Under the pieces are notes generated by a model, which saw only the letters and a program-made list of their open reading frames with translations, was not told the origin of the DNA and made no database searches. The position numbers and the translations under genes are program-made. Shown here one piece after another: positions 33,155-46,269 of a DNA stretch of 59,203 nucleotides. The DNA is from Coprinopsis marcescibilis (taxonomy: Eukaryota; Basidiomycota; Agaricomycetes; Agaricales; Psathyrellaceae), in contig ML210320.1 of assembly GCA_004369085.1 (NCBI GenBank), forward strand, positions 6,736 through 65,938. The letters run 5' to 3'. The first letter of the stretch is position 1. Every line of letters begins with the position of its first letter.

Positions 33155-36100
33155 ATGGCCTCCCGCCATTCCCGCGACGTGCGCATGCATGAGCCCAACC
33201 ACCACGTCAACGGCACACCTACACCCAACGCCCACCCCCAGTCCATCTCCCCCGCTGTCCAACCCTCAGGTGTTCCACAACAGCAACCCCACAACACCTC
33301 AATCATCCAGAAACTAAATACCGCCAACGAGCAGACATGGCTTCTTATCGGTATGTTTTTTCCACAAATATCCCAAATACGCCCACCTCAGCATCTTCTC
33401 TATGTCTCAGGCCGAGTTGCTGAGCAAATCGGGGACTTGGAGCACGCCCTGGGCGCGTATGAAAATGCACTTCGGCATAATCCGTTGAGTCTCGCTGGCC
33501 TCACTCAGGTGGCAGGCATTGCTCGGATCAAGGAGAATTATCCCAAGGTAAGCACAAGCGTTTTTTCTTATTTGCCGCGCCAAACCTGTCGCGGTGATGC
33601 CGAAGAAATTGCCGCCGCGCATCCGCGGATAAGAATCCTCGCCGAATTTGCCTTTTTGGGCTCCCGATTTCAATCTCATGACGTATCTCCCGTTTAGGCA
33701 ATCGAATATTTCCAGCGGGTCTTGAGTATGCAAGAAGACAACGGTGAAGTATGGAGTGCCCTTGGTATGTCATCTCGCTCTATCTATGCCATTCTCATCT
33801 CACATGTCTCACAGGTCATTGCTATCTCATGCAGGACGATCTGCAAAAGGCTTATTCGGCCTACCAGCAAGCCCTCTACCTTCTTCCAAATCCAAAGGTA
33901 TGCACACCGTCTTTTTACGTTTAACGTCGTGATTAAATTCAATATGCATGACAGGAGGATCCCAAGCTTTGGTACGGCATCGGCATTCTCTACGACCGTT
34001 ACGGCTCTCTCGACCATGCCGAAGAAGCATTCTCATCAGTACTTCGAATGGACAAGGGTCAGTATTGCTTTACAACGAGTCTGCTTGTCACCAATCGCTT
34101 TTCCATAGACTTTGACAAAGCCAACGAAATACTCTTTCGACTCGGCATAATCTACAAGCAACAGGGCAAATATCAGGAATCTCTCGACTGCTTTGACCGC
34201 ATTCTCCGCAACCCTCCAAGTCCTCTTGCTCACGCCGACATTTGGTTCCAAATTGGCCACGTGTTCGAGCAACAGAAAAACGTAAGGTTTTTGTTGTTCT
34301 CTATTTCTCCCCTACTGACCCTTTCATCTAGTATCCTCAAGCCAAGGGTGCATACGAGCGCGTAGTCGCCGACAACCCAACACACGCAAAGGTTCTTCAA
34401 CAGCTCGGCTGGCTGTATCATCAAGATGGTTCGAGCTTCCAGAATCAGGATCTCGCAATCCAGTATTTGACAAAGAGTCTGGAAGCAGGTAAGCTACCGC
34501 TTCTCCGTTGATATCTTTTTTCAAAGCTAATCACTTAATAGACCCATCCGATGCCCAAAGTTGGTATCTCCTGGGTCGCGCATACATGGCGGGGCAAAAG
34601 TACAACAAAGCATACGAAGCATATCAGCAAGCGGTCTATCGCGACGGTCGCAACCCGACATTCTGGTGCTCGATAGGTGTCCTGTATTTCCAAATCAACC
34701 AGTATCGAGACGCCCTCGACGCGTATTCACGTGCCATCCGGATCAACCCCTATATCTCTGAGGTCTGGTTTGACCTTGGCAGCCTCTACGAGAGTTGTAA
34801 CAACCAGATAACTGACGCCATTGATGCATATGCACGAGCAAGCGAGCTCGATCCTTCTAACCCCGCTATCACTTCACGACTCCAACTGCTGCGCCAGGCT
34901 CAAGCAAACGGCACTCAACTGCCCGCTGCTCCTGTTCCTCAAGATGTACATCCGACTGCTTATGCCAGCGCGGTTGTCCCACCTCCAGGCCTTAATGGCC
35001 CACTATCTATGGGTCAGAGTCGAGGACTTCGTACAGAATCACGCGGTCCATCGAACGATGTGTCCCTTCCTCCACCCGATCACGTTGCACCTGGTCGAGG
35101 TGGGAGTCCCCCTTTCCGAGGCGGACCACCACCCCCAGTCAACATCGACGAGTCGAGGCACAATTCGCAGCCTCAACTGGCGCCAATGGAACTCGATCGC
35201 CCCCCACACTCCCGCGACTATCCTTCATCTCGCGACCCTCACCCTCGGGGACCATCTGGTCACCAAAACATCCTTCACGGCCAAGGTGCACCGATGGAAG
35301 ATATCCGGGGTACCAACGGCCCCCACCCCCACTCTCACGATCCATTCTACCCTCGTCGTCCTGTACCCCGCTCACGGTCAGGCTCTCCTCCACCTCCTCG
35401 AGCCCGCTCCCCGGGTCATCAAAGTTACTCAAACTATCCTCATCGCCAACCTGTTGGCCCAGCCCAGCCCAGCACCCAGCTTCGTTCGCCTCGTGCATAC
35501 CCCACTGACCCTTCTCGCCCTGGGGAGCGAGACCAATCTTGGGATGATCGTCGTCCTCCGAGTGACCAACGCGATTGGAATGATCGGGATAGACGGCCAA
35601 GACAAAGTGGTGATTACCCTCCTCCAGGTCAACAGTCTTTCTATCCTCCAACAGCAACGCCAGGCCAACGGGCTCATAGCCCACCTCATCCTTCTCCTCG
35701 TCAAGGCGGTAGGTATTGGGATGCCAAACCTCCTTTGCCCCCCTCTCATGGTCCTCAACCCCATGCAGTGTCTCCACCTCCATCTGCTGATCAGCGGCGC
35801 TACGAACGCGACTACCCAACTGAACGACTAGATGCTCGCGGTTATCCCCAGTCTCCGGATAACGCACGCAGCACTCTGCGCCAGTCTCATCCTCACATGG
35901 CTGACGCTGGTCGTCGCTCTGAGTCGCCTCATCCAAGTCAAAGTGCTGATGCCAAGCGACGCAGGGCTGCTCGCGATAGCCGCGAGTTCGACCTCCAGCA
36001 GCAGCAAGTACTGCCACCGCCGCCTCCACCTGGACAGTCTGCCAATTCTACTCCTGTTCTTCAAGATCCTGCATCGCGAAAGGAGCGTCGTCGCACGAAA

Positions 36101-37207
36101 AACATTCCTCGTCGAGGAGAAGGATCTGAGACGCCCAAGCCGGAGCAGCAGCTTCAGCGAAGCAACAGCTACAAGGTTGGATACGGCGAGAACGGCTCCA
36201 ATTCGGCTTCGAGCTCGGATACTGCTCGAAGCTATGGTTCGATGCGTCCCCCCTACTCTGCTGAAGGCGATGACCGCTCTTTGAAGTTGATGCAGCCCCC
36301 TTACGGTTTGAAGGGACCTGCTTCGCCAGAAACAATGACTTCAGAGCAAGTGCGTGAACGTGGCTATAACCGCTACAAGAATCCTGGTTCCCCTGAACCC
36401 ATCAGCAACGGTCCACCATCTGCGCGATCAGTCCAACCCTCGCCGACTACAGCTTCTCGACCACCAGCCCGTTCCATCGACGACGACTACGATAATGATG
36501 GCATCGACGCGCTAATGGGGTTGTCGCAGCAGTATCGCGGGCCTCCTCCTGGAACCCCGGCACTTGAACAAGTGCAATCGCCGACGACGATCTCACCTAA
36601 CCGTTTGAGCGAACCATCTCCCCATCCATCGCATCGCAATTCCGTTTCGTCGACTCGCAGCCATGCCTCCCCTCCAAGCCAGTTGGCTCAACTGAAGAGA
36701 GCAAGGAGTCCCGTTTCAGATGAGAGTGATAGCAAGCGCTCAAGAACGGAAACCAATCGTCGACGATCCTCCATGTCAATCGGCAGGAGGACTCCTGTCC
36801 AATCAACACGGCCTTCTCCCATCCCGTTCCGCACACAACCTCCTGCCTCACGCTCGCCCGAGACAAGGCAATCTCACGAATACCCGCCTGCAAGCCCTCC
36901 GATGGGCAACGTCGTTCCTGCCGTTGTCCTTCCTCCTCATCCTCGGCCTGTTGGTTCCGGACATGGGTCATCTCACAATCTTCCTGGGGGAGGTGCTCCA
37001 TTGGCTTTGCCACCCATTGCTACACTTTCGCCGCAGTCATCGACTGCGCCAAGTCCTGCTGGAGACGAGAGGATGCAAGTAGATGGTAGTCGTTCGTCAT
37101 CGCCTCAGACTAGGAAGGGAGGCCCTGCAGAACCTGTCAGACCATCGTCGAGGACACCACCTGGCACAAAGTCAACGTCGACACCACCGATCGAGAAGGA
37201 GCAGTAA
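33155..37207 (+). CDS. ssn6: General transcriptional corepressor Ssn6/Cyc8 (TPR protein, 1193 aa)
   Basis: Eight exons: 33155-33350, 33411-33547, 33698-33764, 33815-33897, 33955-34057, 34109-34281, 34332-34488, 34542-37207, all GT-AG. Residues of about 45-425 form tandem tetratricopeptide repeats, for example HALGAYENALRHNP, KLWYGIGILYDRYG, WYLLGRAYMAGQKYNKAYEA and AIRINPYISEVWFDLGSLYE, in the order and spacing of Ssn6/Cyc8. The remaining 760 residues are low complexity, rich in Pro, Ser, Arg and Gln. Ssn6 binds Tup1 through its TPRs and brings the corepressor to promoters through DNA-binding factors. The rest of the tail probably carries phosphorylation-prone disordered sequence. A TATA box lies 68 bases upstream. 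Intron 2 is 150 nt, longer than the others (50-60 nt). Confidence 0.94.
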
Positions 37208-40200
37208 TGGGTTTCCGTTTCCTTGGTTTTCTTGATACCACCGCTTGACATTCCTTCATTCGCATGCGCATCATCTATGCCATTCAACTTCTATGCCAGC
37301 GACAACCTTTATGATCTTGCTATGACCTTATGACGGCTCACTTCTCATCATACACACTAGTTACTCACTACTTTGGATTCGCCGCACACGTCGCCTTTCC
37401 AGTACACAGCTCGTTGCACTCACTTCATCACATCTTGCATTCTCTACACATTTTTTTTCTTGTTCTTTTCTTGATACCACATGTCTCCGAAACCGAAATT
37501 AAATGAATCTTGTGTCATAGACTTTTTTTATTTTGTATCTATAATACTTAACAGTAACAACCCAAAATGAACACCGAATTCCCGAGCTCCAATTTGACAA
37601 GTGAAAGGGTGAATGGAAGGAAGGCTTAACCGTTATAGTACGAAATTCTAAGTATAGAGGTTGAACCATTCAATTAAATGGGGGTTTCATATGGATCTAT
37701 GTGATGTTCGCTTATATTGATTTCTGACTCGGAATTTGGCCCAATCGTCCCTTGAACAACGGATCTCGTATAATTGACATCGAGATTTGACAGAATTGCT
37801 GTTTAGAAAGCGCTTAGGCTGAACTTTTTGACACGAGGGACCAAGGGGAAGCGCTAGACGAAACGGAGGCCGAGAAAGACCGAATTATATAGCCGCTAAC
37901 GTTACTCGTACAGGATGCCCATCTTAAAGGTCGGAATTTCAGATCCAGAATGTTGGCTTCCTCCATCGACTCAATTGAATAATGCCAGTTGCTTCAGGTT
38001 GGCTACACATACTTACTGCATATGACACACTGTATACATCTCCTTCAATCATGTACCTCGCTCTCCTGTTCCAGGGTCTGATCACCGGCGGAGTATGACA
38101 ACCTGTGGCCGATTCATAAAAATACCTACTTGAGCACCAAGTTCGTTCCGATTGCTTGAATGTTCTGTCGTCCGACATTGGCGTGAAATATTGCTTGGTG
38201 CTTACTAAGAGTTGCACTAAAGCGAGCGCTGTGGGTGCTGCTGGTTACTGTCCGTCCTGACAAAGTTTGCGTTCGATGGTCGCCGTGACAATCAGAGTTG
38301 CTCCCGATGATCGTGCTTCCCAGAGCCCATTATAAGCTCTCATGAGCCCGTCCAGCCTGCGTATATGTACATAGTACTAAGTAAGTATGGGCGCTCTCGA
38401 AACACAGGGCAACCTTGGAGTCAGGAATAGGAGGCTGTCTTGGACAGTCCCACCCATGTGCATATTTTCTTCTGAAATGAGAAGTCGGCGTGAACGCTCA
38501 AATCCGAGGTTCCGGATTCCGGGCCTGTGAGACGGGAGAGTGACATTGGCAGCACGGGCGCGACATTGGGGTGGAGAGATCAAAACGGACGTGGAAGAGG
38601 GGAATATGAATAGATTCAGAAGTTGTCGTACGAATGGAGTTGGATGGGGTCCGGGCGTGGTCTGTCGTGCGATCCGAAGATGGGGAGCCTTGTGCATAAA
38701 TCTGATAAAATATTCCCCCATTCCTTGCACCCATTCCCTTGGTTTCCAGGGGCCGAAGGGGGTGGTCGGTTCCAATCGCACTGACCGCCACCATCAGCAG
38801 GATGGCTGTGGAGGGTTGTGTGCGGTGTGGCGGCATGAGTGGCATGGGAGAACGAGTCACATTTGGAATTCGCAAAGCTTATGTTTGCAGTACGGAGCTC
38901 CGGGTTACGTACGTATGTGCGCGCTAGGAAAGGTTGCAGCAGAACTCGTGTACGCACCGCAACGTCGGACATTGGCTGAGATCACGAATTGTGTCGGATT
39001 CGGGCAGGCCATAGCCTACGTCGCTGTCAAAACAAGTTGAACCGTCTTGAACGGGCTTCGAGTCTTGAAGCTAAGTCTGTTTCATTGTATGCGACCAACG
39101 TATATACTAGACATGTTGATGTTGATGTGCATATGGGTCGCAGATTACTACTTATTGATGAGGAACCCATTCGGACAACGTACAGGCGCTCGCCGCGCGA
39201 AAAGAAGCGCATGTCGTTGTTCGCCTTGTGGGCGCTCAGTTAGTCAAAATCTGCAGAAAGACAGAAGTTGATGAGTCAGTGCTCCGAAGCTACAGGTGAC
39301 TGGAAATCTCAGCTGCTGATGCCCTTCAGAATTTTGTAATCGTTGAGTAATATCAGGCGATACAACATTTGCTTCCGGTGTGAGCGTCACCGCTCTATCG
39401 TGCAGTGCGGACGGATGATCACCATCTACCTTCCTATCACCCGATTTTTAAGTCGAAACCATCCACTGTGTAATTTCTCCTTTTGGGACTTAGTAGAATG
39501 CAGAAATAGATTTATAACTGAGCTTACCGACCGACTTGCTCGAAGTGTGCGTACTTTCAGGTATCCGCGAGGGAGGAAGTGAATGGGCCAGGAGGTTTGT
39601 GTGCTTTCGGAAAGGTGACAGGGATGAAGACGGCATCCCAATCGAATTTGGAAATCCCATCGTCTTCTACGTACGTACTAGTCCACATATCCAATTGTGC
39701 TTGCAACTTCCTCCCTTTCACGTCGAGGCTTTGAGCTGGCTGTGATGATGGCGAGGCTGGGGGTGGTCACGATCAAGCTTCGAACCGGTTCTTGAAAGAG
39801 TTTCAGGTTCTCAGGATGACACCTTTGCTTTCCCCTCCGAGTCAGCACCATCTAACGTGTATCGTCGGCGAAGGAGCCTTCGATCTTCCCGAAATTGCTC
39901 ATAGAGTCGGAATGACAGACCAGGGGTTTGCCTTCGCATAGGACTTGGAGTCCATATGAAACTGAAACTTCAAAGCACAGGTGTGCTCTTGTTGCTAGTC
40001 CCCACGCCCAACGCAGATGTTTTCCTTCAAAGCCGAAGTGTATTAACCCCCACCCAGGCCCCAATTACCAGAAGGTTCCCGTCGCTCCTTGATCACGACG
40101 TGTTCGTGTACTGCACACCAAGAACGGAGGTGTGGATGTAACTCCCTAAGTCACCGTCGGCAATCTCCATAAACTTCATGTCTTCTCCCAGTCGCCCCAT

Positions 40201-42132
40201 GACCACGACCCTCAGTGACGCTATGCAAGCGGATGTCTGTCAATTGAGTAGGCTCAGGATGTCGCAAGCCAGCCTATCGGGATGGGATTCCCATTTCTGC
40301 CCGCAAGTCTTCCTCCGCGCCAAATTCAATAAGCTTCTGACGCAAAGGGGCCGCGGAAAACTGGGGTGGCCGGTGTGTATATGGAACCACTGTGACGTAT
40401 CCGACACGGGTACTTACAGGTACGCAGCGTAATAGCCTTCAGCTAAAGAGCCCATAGATCGAGAGGATCATAGATGTCGCCCATACAAGCACAGCTTGTT
40501 GACCAGTTGACCATAGAAAGAAGGATCCCACAAAGACCAAATCCCCGTTGTGTGCGCTTAGGTCGTCCAATCGAGATCGCCTTGGTGGTCCAGCACCGGG
40601 GTGTAGCGGCGTAGCCGAGTCCGGAACGTACGCCTGGTCTTTACACCTTTGAGTCCTATTGAGATCGTAGATAGATGCGATACATCCGGTATTCCAATCG
40701 GGAAATAGAAACACCTAGACACGAAAGACCAGCAAGCTCGAGTCTGGTGGAGTTAGAGATGTATTCAGCGGAGTTCAGTATCTAAGATGACCTGGGCAAT
40801 GCATGGAGAAGATGGCGTGCGGGTTAACTACGCTAGAAGCAATTCAGGGATGGAACACGAACCGGTGAGATGGGAAATGAAAGGCAAAGCCGTGTGCTGC
40901 GCAGGCAGCTATAGAGAGAGCATCTTTAGTGTTCGCTGTATTTCCATCCACGCGACTTCATGTCGGTTGTGATATGCCATCTGGAGGACATGTCAAGGAT
41001 AGGGAGGGAAAAAGGCTGCAATATCGTCATATCAGATCACCTGAGGGTAAATGAAGCCGCAGAAGCGAGTGAGCGATCGCGTCTGAGCCGCAATGTTTCG
41101 AGCTCATCGGCGGAATGAAAAGCCTCGAGGGGCAATAAATGGAAGCTGTCGTGTTTTTAGCAAAAATAGACCTACACATTGGGAACACGTTCAAAGGTTG
41201 TTTTGGCGATCGAAATGTGCATATGATGGTGCTTATCCCGAGATAAAGGGTCTAGATGGATGATATGCGGGTAGATTGAGGGTGAGCTGGTGGGTGAATT
41301 AGATCGGGGTGAAGAACCAGGGCCCACGGTAGACGCGTGTTTGATGGTGCTAGGCAATTGAGCAACGCAAGGAACGTGCTCTGTAGACGTTGATAGATAA
41401 ACCCCTCGGTGGGTATGTGATAGATCACTCACTCGTTGCAAAAGGTATATCAAATCCGAGCAGGATATACCCAGTTTGGTGGGGGACGGCCCCAGAGGAT
41501 GGCCAGAATGACAGCATATGAATGTGAGACGGCTGCCTAACGTCCCATTTATCTTTTACTATATCAGATTCAGTGGGTAGATGTGACAGAGCAAGAGCTT
41601 TGCGATGGCAACAATGAAATATCTTTGAGATCCCCCGTGGGTCCGAAATAAGTGAATGAAACTGGATGATCGGGTACATCCAGCTCGTCACACACGCGTA
41701 ACTCTAGTGGCTTCCAACGCCACGGCCAGAACCTATGATATCTATGCTAGTGCAGGGGCCATTCATATAAATGCTCAGATAAGATAGAAACCGTCACATA
41801 CCTCGAGATTAACAGTACCTGCAAGGCGAACGCGCAGCAAGTCCCAAATGCCAAGCCGAACTTGGCTGTGGGTGATTGTTTGCGACATTGTTTGCCACAC
41901 ACGTTGGCTTGGCATGGAGTTGGCGGGGCAATCCCAGGAATTCAAAGGAGAGCGGGAAACATCCAGGTCGGCTCCTATACATTTCTACACTCCGTTGCGA
42001 TACCACACGCCGGCCCTGTCGACATCCTAGGCCCTCTAATCCTCCTCGGTTCGACGATATCTGGTGGTTGTGGTGCGGTTAGTTAGAGCAACAACAGTTG
42101 GCAGGTCCATAAACTAGATCGACATCCATGTC
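37208..42132. other. 4.9-kb gene-free region between ssn6 and erf4
   Basis: The first 350 bases are T/C-rich and fit the ssn6 3' UTR. The rest has only short open frames on both strands (the longest, 38540-39040, has no motif). I looked for transposase, reverse transcriptase and integrase motifs, tRNA boxes and tandem repeats by eye and saw none. The final 300 bases probably include the erf4 promoter. Confidence 0.4.
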
Positions 42133-44549
42133 ATGACCGCGGAATCAACTGCGATTTCACCGCCTGAAGCAAAGGATGAGGCGAACAAGGGGATAGAGGT
42201 GGAGGTGGAAGCAGAAGCGGACCCAGGAGGGGTGCCGGCATCCTCCAACCAGAGCGAAGAGGATGCGTCAACGACGAGGGAAAGCGCAGAAGATTCGCTG
42301 CCAGGAGATAGAACCTTGGTGGCGTCGGAAGAGAATGATATGGCCGCCAACAGTACCGCCGAAAAAACGCTGCCGGCTTCCAGCGCACAACATACCAGGT
42401 CAGGGTCAAAGTCTTCAGACCGTCTGGAAGGTGCAGCGACGGATACAGTGCATACGACGACCAAGGCCACGACCGCTGCCATGGACTACCCTGTGTGGGA
42501 CCCGACTTCTTCAGATCCCTTGAAGAACTCGTTTGTTTCTGACCTGGCGGAAAAGCGACAACAAGAGCAGCAACAAACTCAGGATACAACGCTGGTGGCC
42601 GGTGACCAAACGCAAGACGCCACCATGGTAGCCAACACGCTTGCAGAGAAGGAGGAGGATGAGGAGGACGTTGCGGATTCTTCCCAGTTCTTAAAGCCAG
42701 ATGGTGGTCATGAGCCAGGTCACCCGACTGCAGTCACAGGTGGTGCAACTAATGGCTCTGCCAATGACCTGAGTCTGCCTATTCCCTCGCCGGTACCTTC
42801 GCGACGCCCGTCAGCTCTGCAGCTTAAACCGCCTTCCCCGCAACCTTGGGACCTGATACCCCCGCCAGGGGATAATATGAAGCGCAAGGGATTGGGCGTG
42901 GGTCCGTCCATTGCGTCTAATCTTGCAGCGTCACAGCAGAGATCACCGTAAGCATACGTTTCTGCTCCTACTGTTTACAATTTATTGACAGTCACTGCTC
43001 TACGTTCTTACCATTCCATATACCGGCATTATCTTATTGGCGCCATTTCGTATGGGCGTTAATATTCATGTGTCACACTGGCCATCCAACGACTCCGCGT
43101 TCGCCTATTCTTGTGCATCTGACATCCCCGCCTAATCTGGATTTACTTGTATTCCATCCTTCATCCATTCCACTGGCCTGGGTAACGTGTTGGCTGGTAA
43201 CCGTCTCGTCGTGCTCTGCACCGATGATTGCCAACCATAGAAATGGGCGGCCCTTGGTGCCAAAATCGTCGTACTACTTTGGTCCTCCTGGTCCAGAGTC
43301 TGCGTACGGCACGCCCCCTATGGGACGGATTGGCATTCATCACCCTCGAGAAATTCTGAGGGTCGAGCGGGACTATACTGGAGGAGAGGTCATCCAGTTC
43401 GCACCGATCTATCCCTTGGAGCTAGAGAACAGGGTGAGTGATTTTCGTAATTTCGTTCAGTGAATGGCGTTTCTGGTTTATTGCAACCACTGGGCGTCTC
43501 ACCGGGTTTCACGCGTTCGTGGTTGTCGTATGCGCTTTTTAATCGTTTCCGATGCATATGGCTGGGTGTATGCGTTTTCCTAGGAGAGTTTTACTAGCGG
43601 TTCTATCGCACCCGCCTGTTTCTATTCTGGGCCCCAGTTGCGCGTTACCGTGACCTTCCAGCGGTAGGGAATATCCTCAAGTTTCATCTTTACGGTTAAG
43701 ATTGACTGGGCGCCCTTTTCCGAAGAACTTCGGACGTTTCAGCTTTCGTATCATCTGTGTTGCACTTGCATTAGCGATCCCGATCTTGGCATTCCTGTTT
43801 CCGCGGATATCTGACATATCTGGTTTTGTTTCGCGACAGATCACCCCGACTCAATTTCTCGAGTCGATGAACACAATCAACGAGACGCTTATCTCGGCGC
43901 ACAGCCTGAGGCATGCGTTCCTGGACAACCTAGTTAGTGTCGTGAGCTTGCAGCTCTCGAGACTGGTCATGTCTACTCATTTTGAAAAGGCGAGTGGGCT
44001 CCATGATTCCGGCCAATGGGGTCTGGCACTGACAAAACGCACCAGGAAATGAAACGGCTCCGAACTGTCATTAACGACCTGAACGTAATGATATATAACC
44101 CTGTTGGACTGAACATCCTCTGGCCCGGGGACGTTGCGTTTTTGTTTGTGAGTGTGATCAATGGGTTGATAAGCAGAGTCTGGGCTGACGAAACTGTTTT
44201 GTTCTTCTGAATCTGTTCCTGTTTTCTATGTCGTTATTCTCGCTTCTCTGTGGGTTCTTCAATTCGCGTGTTATTGTTGTGGCATGCTCTTGCCTCTCTG
44301 GACACGCTGTGATTTCTGTTGACGTGTTGTGCTTTCGTACTGCACGGTGGTTGGTGGACGTCTGGTCATTTATTACGATCGTAACGTCCGTTCATTCGGA
44401 ATGATTTCTGCCTCATGTGTGCGGTGATCATTTCTCATTATTCCAACTTTGCTATGGGCACATATGGGTTTCAGTTGGAGATTGAGTACTATGTGGGTTT
44501 CTTTTGGCTCTTCTGGGCTGGCTGGATGGCTGATTCCTTATTGCAGTGA
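42133..44549 (+). CDS. erf4: Erf4 subunit of Ras palmitoyltransferase (Golgin A7/ERF4 family, about 426 aa)
   Basis: Model: 42133-42947, 43241-43433, 43840-43989, 44046-44147, 44475-44492, 44547-44549. Residues 1-270 are an acidic, Thr/Ser/Gln-rich disordered region. The ERF4 domain then reads SSYYFGPPGPESAYGTPP, GIHHPREILRVERDYTGGE, FAPIYPLELENR, TPTQFLESMNTINETLISAH, LRTVINDLNVMIYNPVGLNI and ends LEIEYY. Erf4 stabilises the DHHC enzyme Erf2, which palmitoylates Ras on the ER. Intron 3 (43990-44045) begins GCGAGT and is inferred to be GC-AG. Introns 1, 2 and 4 are 293, 406 and 327 nt, unusually long here, and the first junction is the least certain. The last intron (44493-44546) is 54 nt; spliced, the final coding exon is only TGA, retained it adds 18 residues before the same TGA. 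Confidence 0.82.
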
Positions 44550-46269
44550 TCCCAAGGACGCAGAACAAGTGCCGCCTGTCATGTTCATGTTCTCGACCGT
44601 GAAGGGATGGTTTCTGGTGCGAAGAGACTCGTACCGTTGGCCCGGTTGTCTTGCGACGTCGGGGTGATCTTGTGATCAGCAAGATGGTTATTTTTGTGCC
44701 AGTGTGTGATCTCCAAGGACTTCGATTTACGTCCTGGGAGGGTAGGTTGGGAGAAGAAGGGTTTAAGGAGAAAGGAAGTGGGAAGAATAAGACTTTTTTG
44801 GTTGAGCGAAGGGTTCCGTTGGTGTTCCGAATTGTTATGGATTCGGATGGTTGGGGACAAAGGCTGCGGTAAATGGAGTGTGGAGTGTGGATAGATTGTG
44901 GTTCTGATGGGTCCGACGATTTCATTACTGCTGGTCGAGGGGTATCAACCTTAATCTGGGAGAGATTAAGAGCTATGACATCCTAATGACATTTTGAATT
45001 GTAAACTCATGTTTATTCTGTTTCTTCTCTTTTCTACCGTCGCTATCTCTTACTTTCTATTTCTACTATTCTAGTCCAGAGTGTAATCACTTTTGTGTAA
45101 TGGATCTAATCGACTATCAATGAACGGCGCCAGCAAGCGCCGACCTTCCGTGCTGTAGAGGAATGTCATATGGTTGACGATGTGATTAGGATTGTACGTT
45201 ATCCCCCATTCCCCAGGGTGATGATGCTTGTCGTTAACTGTGAAATGATCAACGGGTTTGGAGGGCGGTACATTGGCATGAGGGCACTGCATTCGCTGAG
45301 GAGGAGATAGAAGGAAGGGCCCTTTAAAGTTGTGAGATGTATTCCCCGACTGGAGTCGGGGAACTGTCAAGAGTAGGCTCAGACGTTCCGATGTATCCCT
45401 CCAATGGGAGTATTACCTGGCCATGTGCAAAGCCGAAGGAAGCATTTCAATCTCTGTTAATGTTCCTGCGGCCTGTTTTAAGGAACTGCAGGTTCTGAAA
45501 GAAGACGTCATAAGGCAAGGTCCAGGCCTATATGTCTCCCAAAGCTGGCTGGCTATCTGTTCTGTAAATAGAGAATTTTGAATTGATACGATAAGTCGCG
45601 GTGTGCACGGAGGGAAGCGGATATTGCGACAGGCAATGCATCTGCGTCTTGCGCCGAGTCATGTCGGAGTCTCGGTTCGCTTTCACTATGTAATATGTAA
45701 TCATGGTGTCTATTGGATCGCATGGTTGCGTGGGTTTGCGGATGGCGAGGTAACCGGCTTGAGAGACGGCGCTGCAGTTAGTTGCAGCAGTAAATCGTAG
45801 TTCTTTCGTCAGAAACGAAGCTGGAGTGTATACGAATTATGTGAGCTATCAGTATTCTCTTTCCGCGGTACCTTGGACATCGCTGAGGGCGGGCACAACG
45901 GTCGTGATTGGTTGGTATGTCGTCGGGCAGGCTTTTGTTCGCCGAGAGCGACGCGACTGACATGCCGGGTCTAATTGGACAATCAACAAGACCAAACATG
46001 CTGGGTCATGGTCCCCTTGATATGTGATTGGTAAGCTACAAGATTTGTCTCAACCTTGCTCTCCTCCTCGTACCACTACTCTTTCTCCTTCCCTAGCAGC
46101 CTCTTTCGTCGCTGTTTTTTGTCCTCTGCTCGTTGTCCAGCTTCCCGTCATCGCCGTGCTCTGACGTCGAGCTCTAGGATCTGCTTTCGGCCCTGCTATT
46201 TCCACCTCGCTCTCCAAGAGCACATATCCTTTACCCCACCCCCCGATTACCCCCCGCATTCGGGCATCA
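44550..46269. promoter_or_regulatory. Intergenic region upstream of the Yap1-type gene
   Basis: 1.7 kb. The start fits the erf4 3' UTR. The last 220 bases before 46270 are strongly C/T-rich (for example CTCTTTCTCCTTCCC), a typical basidiomycete leader. No coding exon, repeat or RNA gene was recognised in between. Confidence 0.45.

Noticed and set aside
34821..35831. 336-aa open frame on the plus strand in another frame of ssn6
   Set aside because: Overlaps the long ssn6 exon; it is Leu/His/Thr-rich frame-shifted low-complexity sequence.
35139..36029. 296-aa open frame on the minus strand
   Set aside because: Antisense to the low-complexity Pro/Ser/Arg tail of ssn6; the composition is a mirror of that tail.
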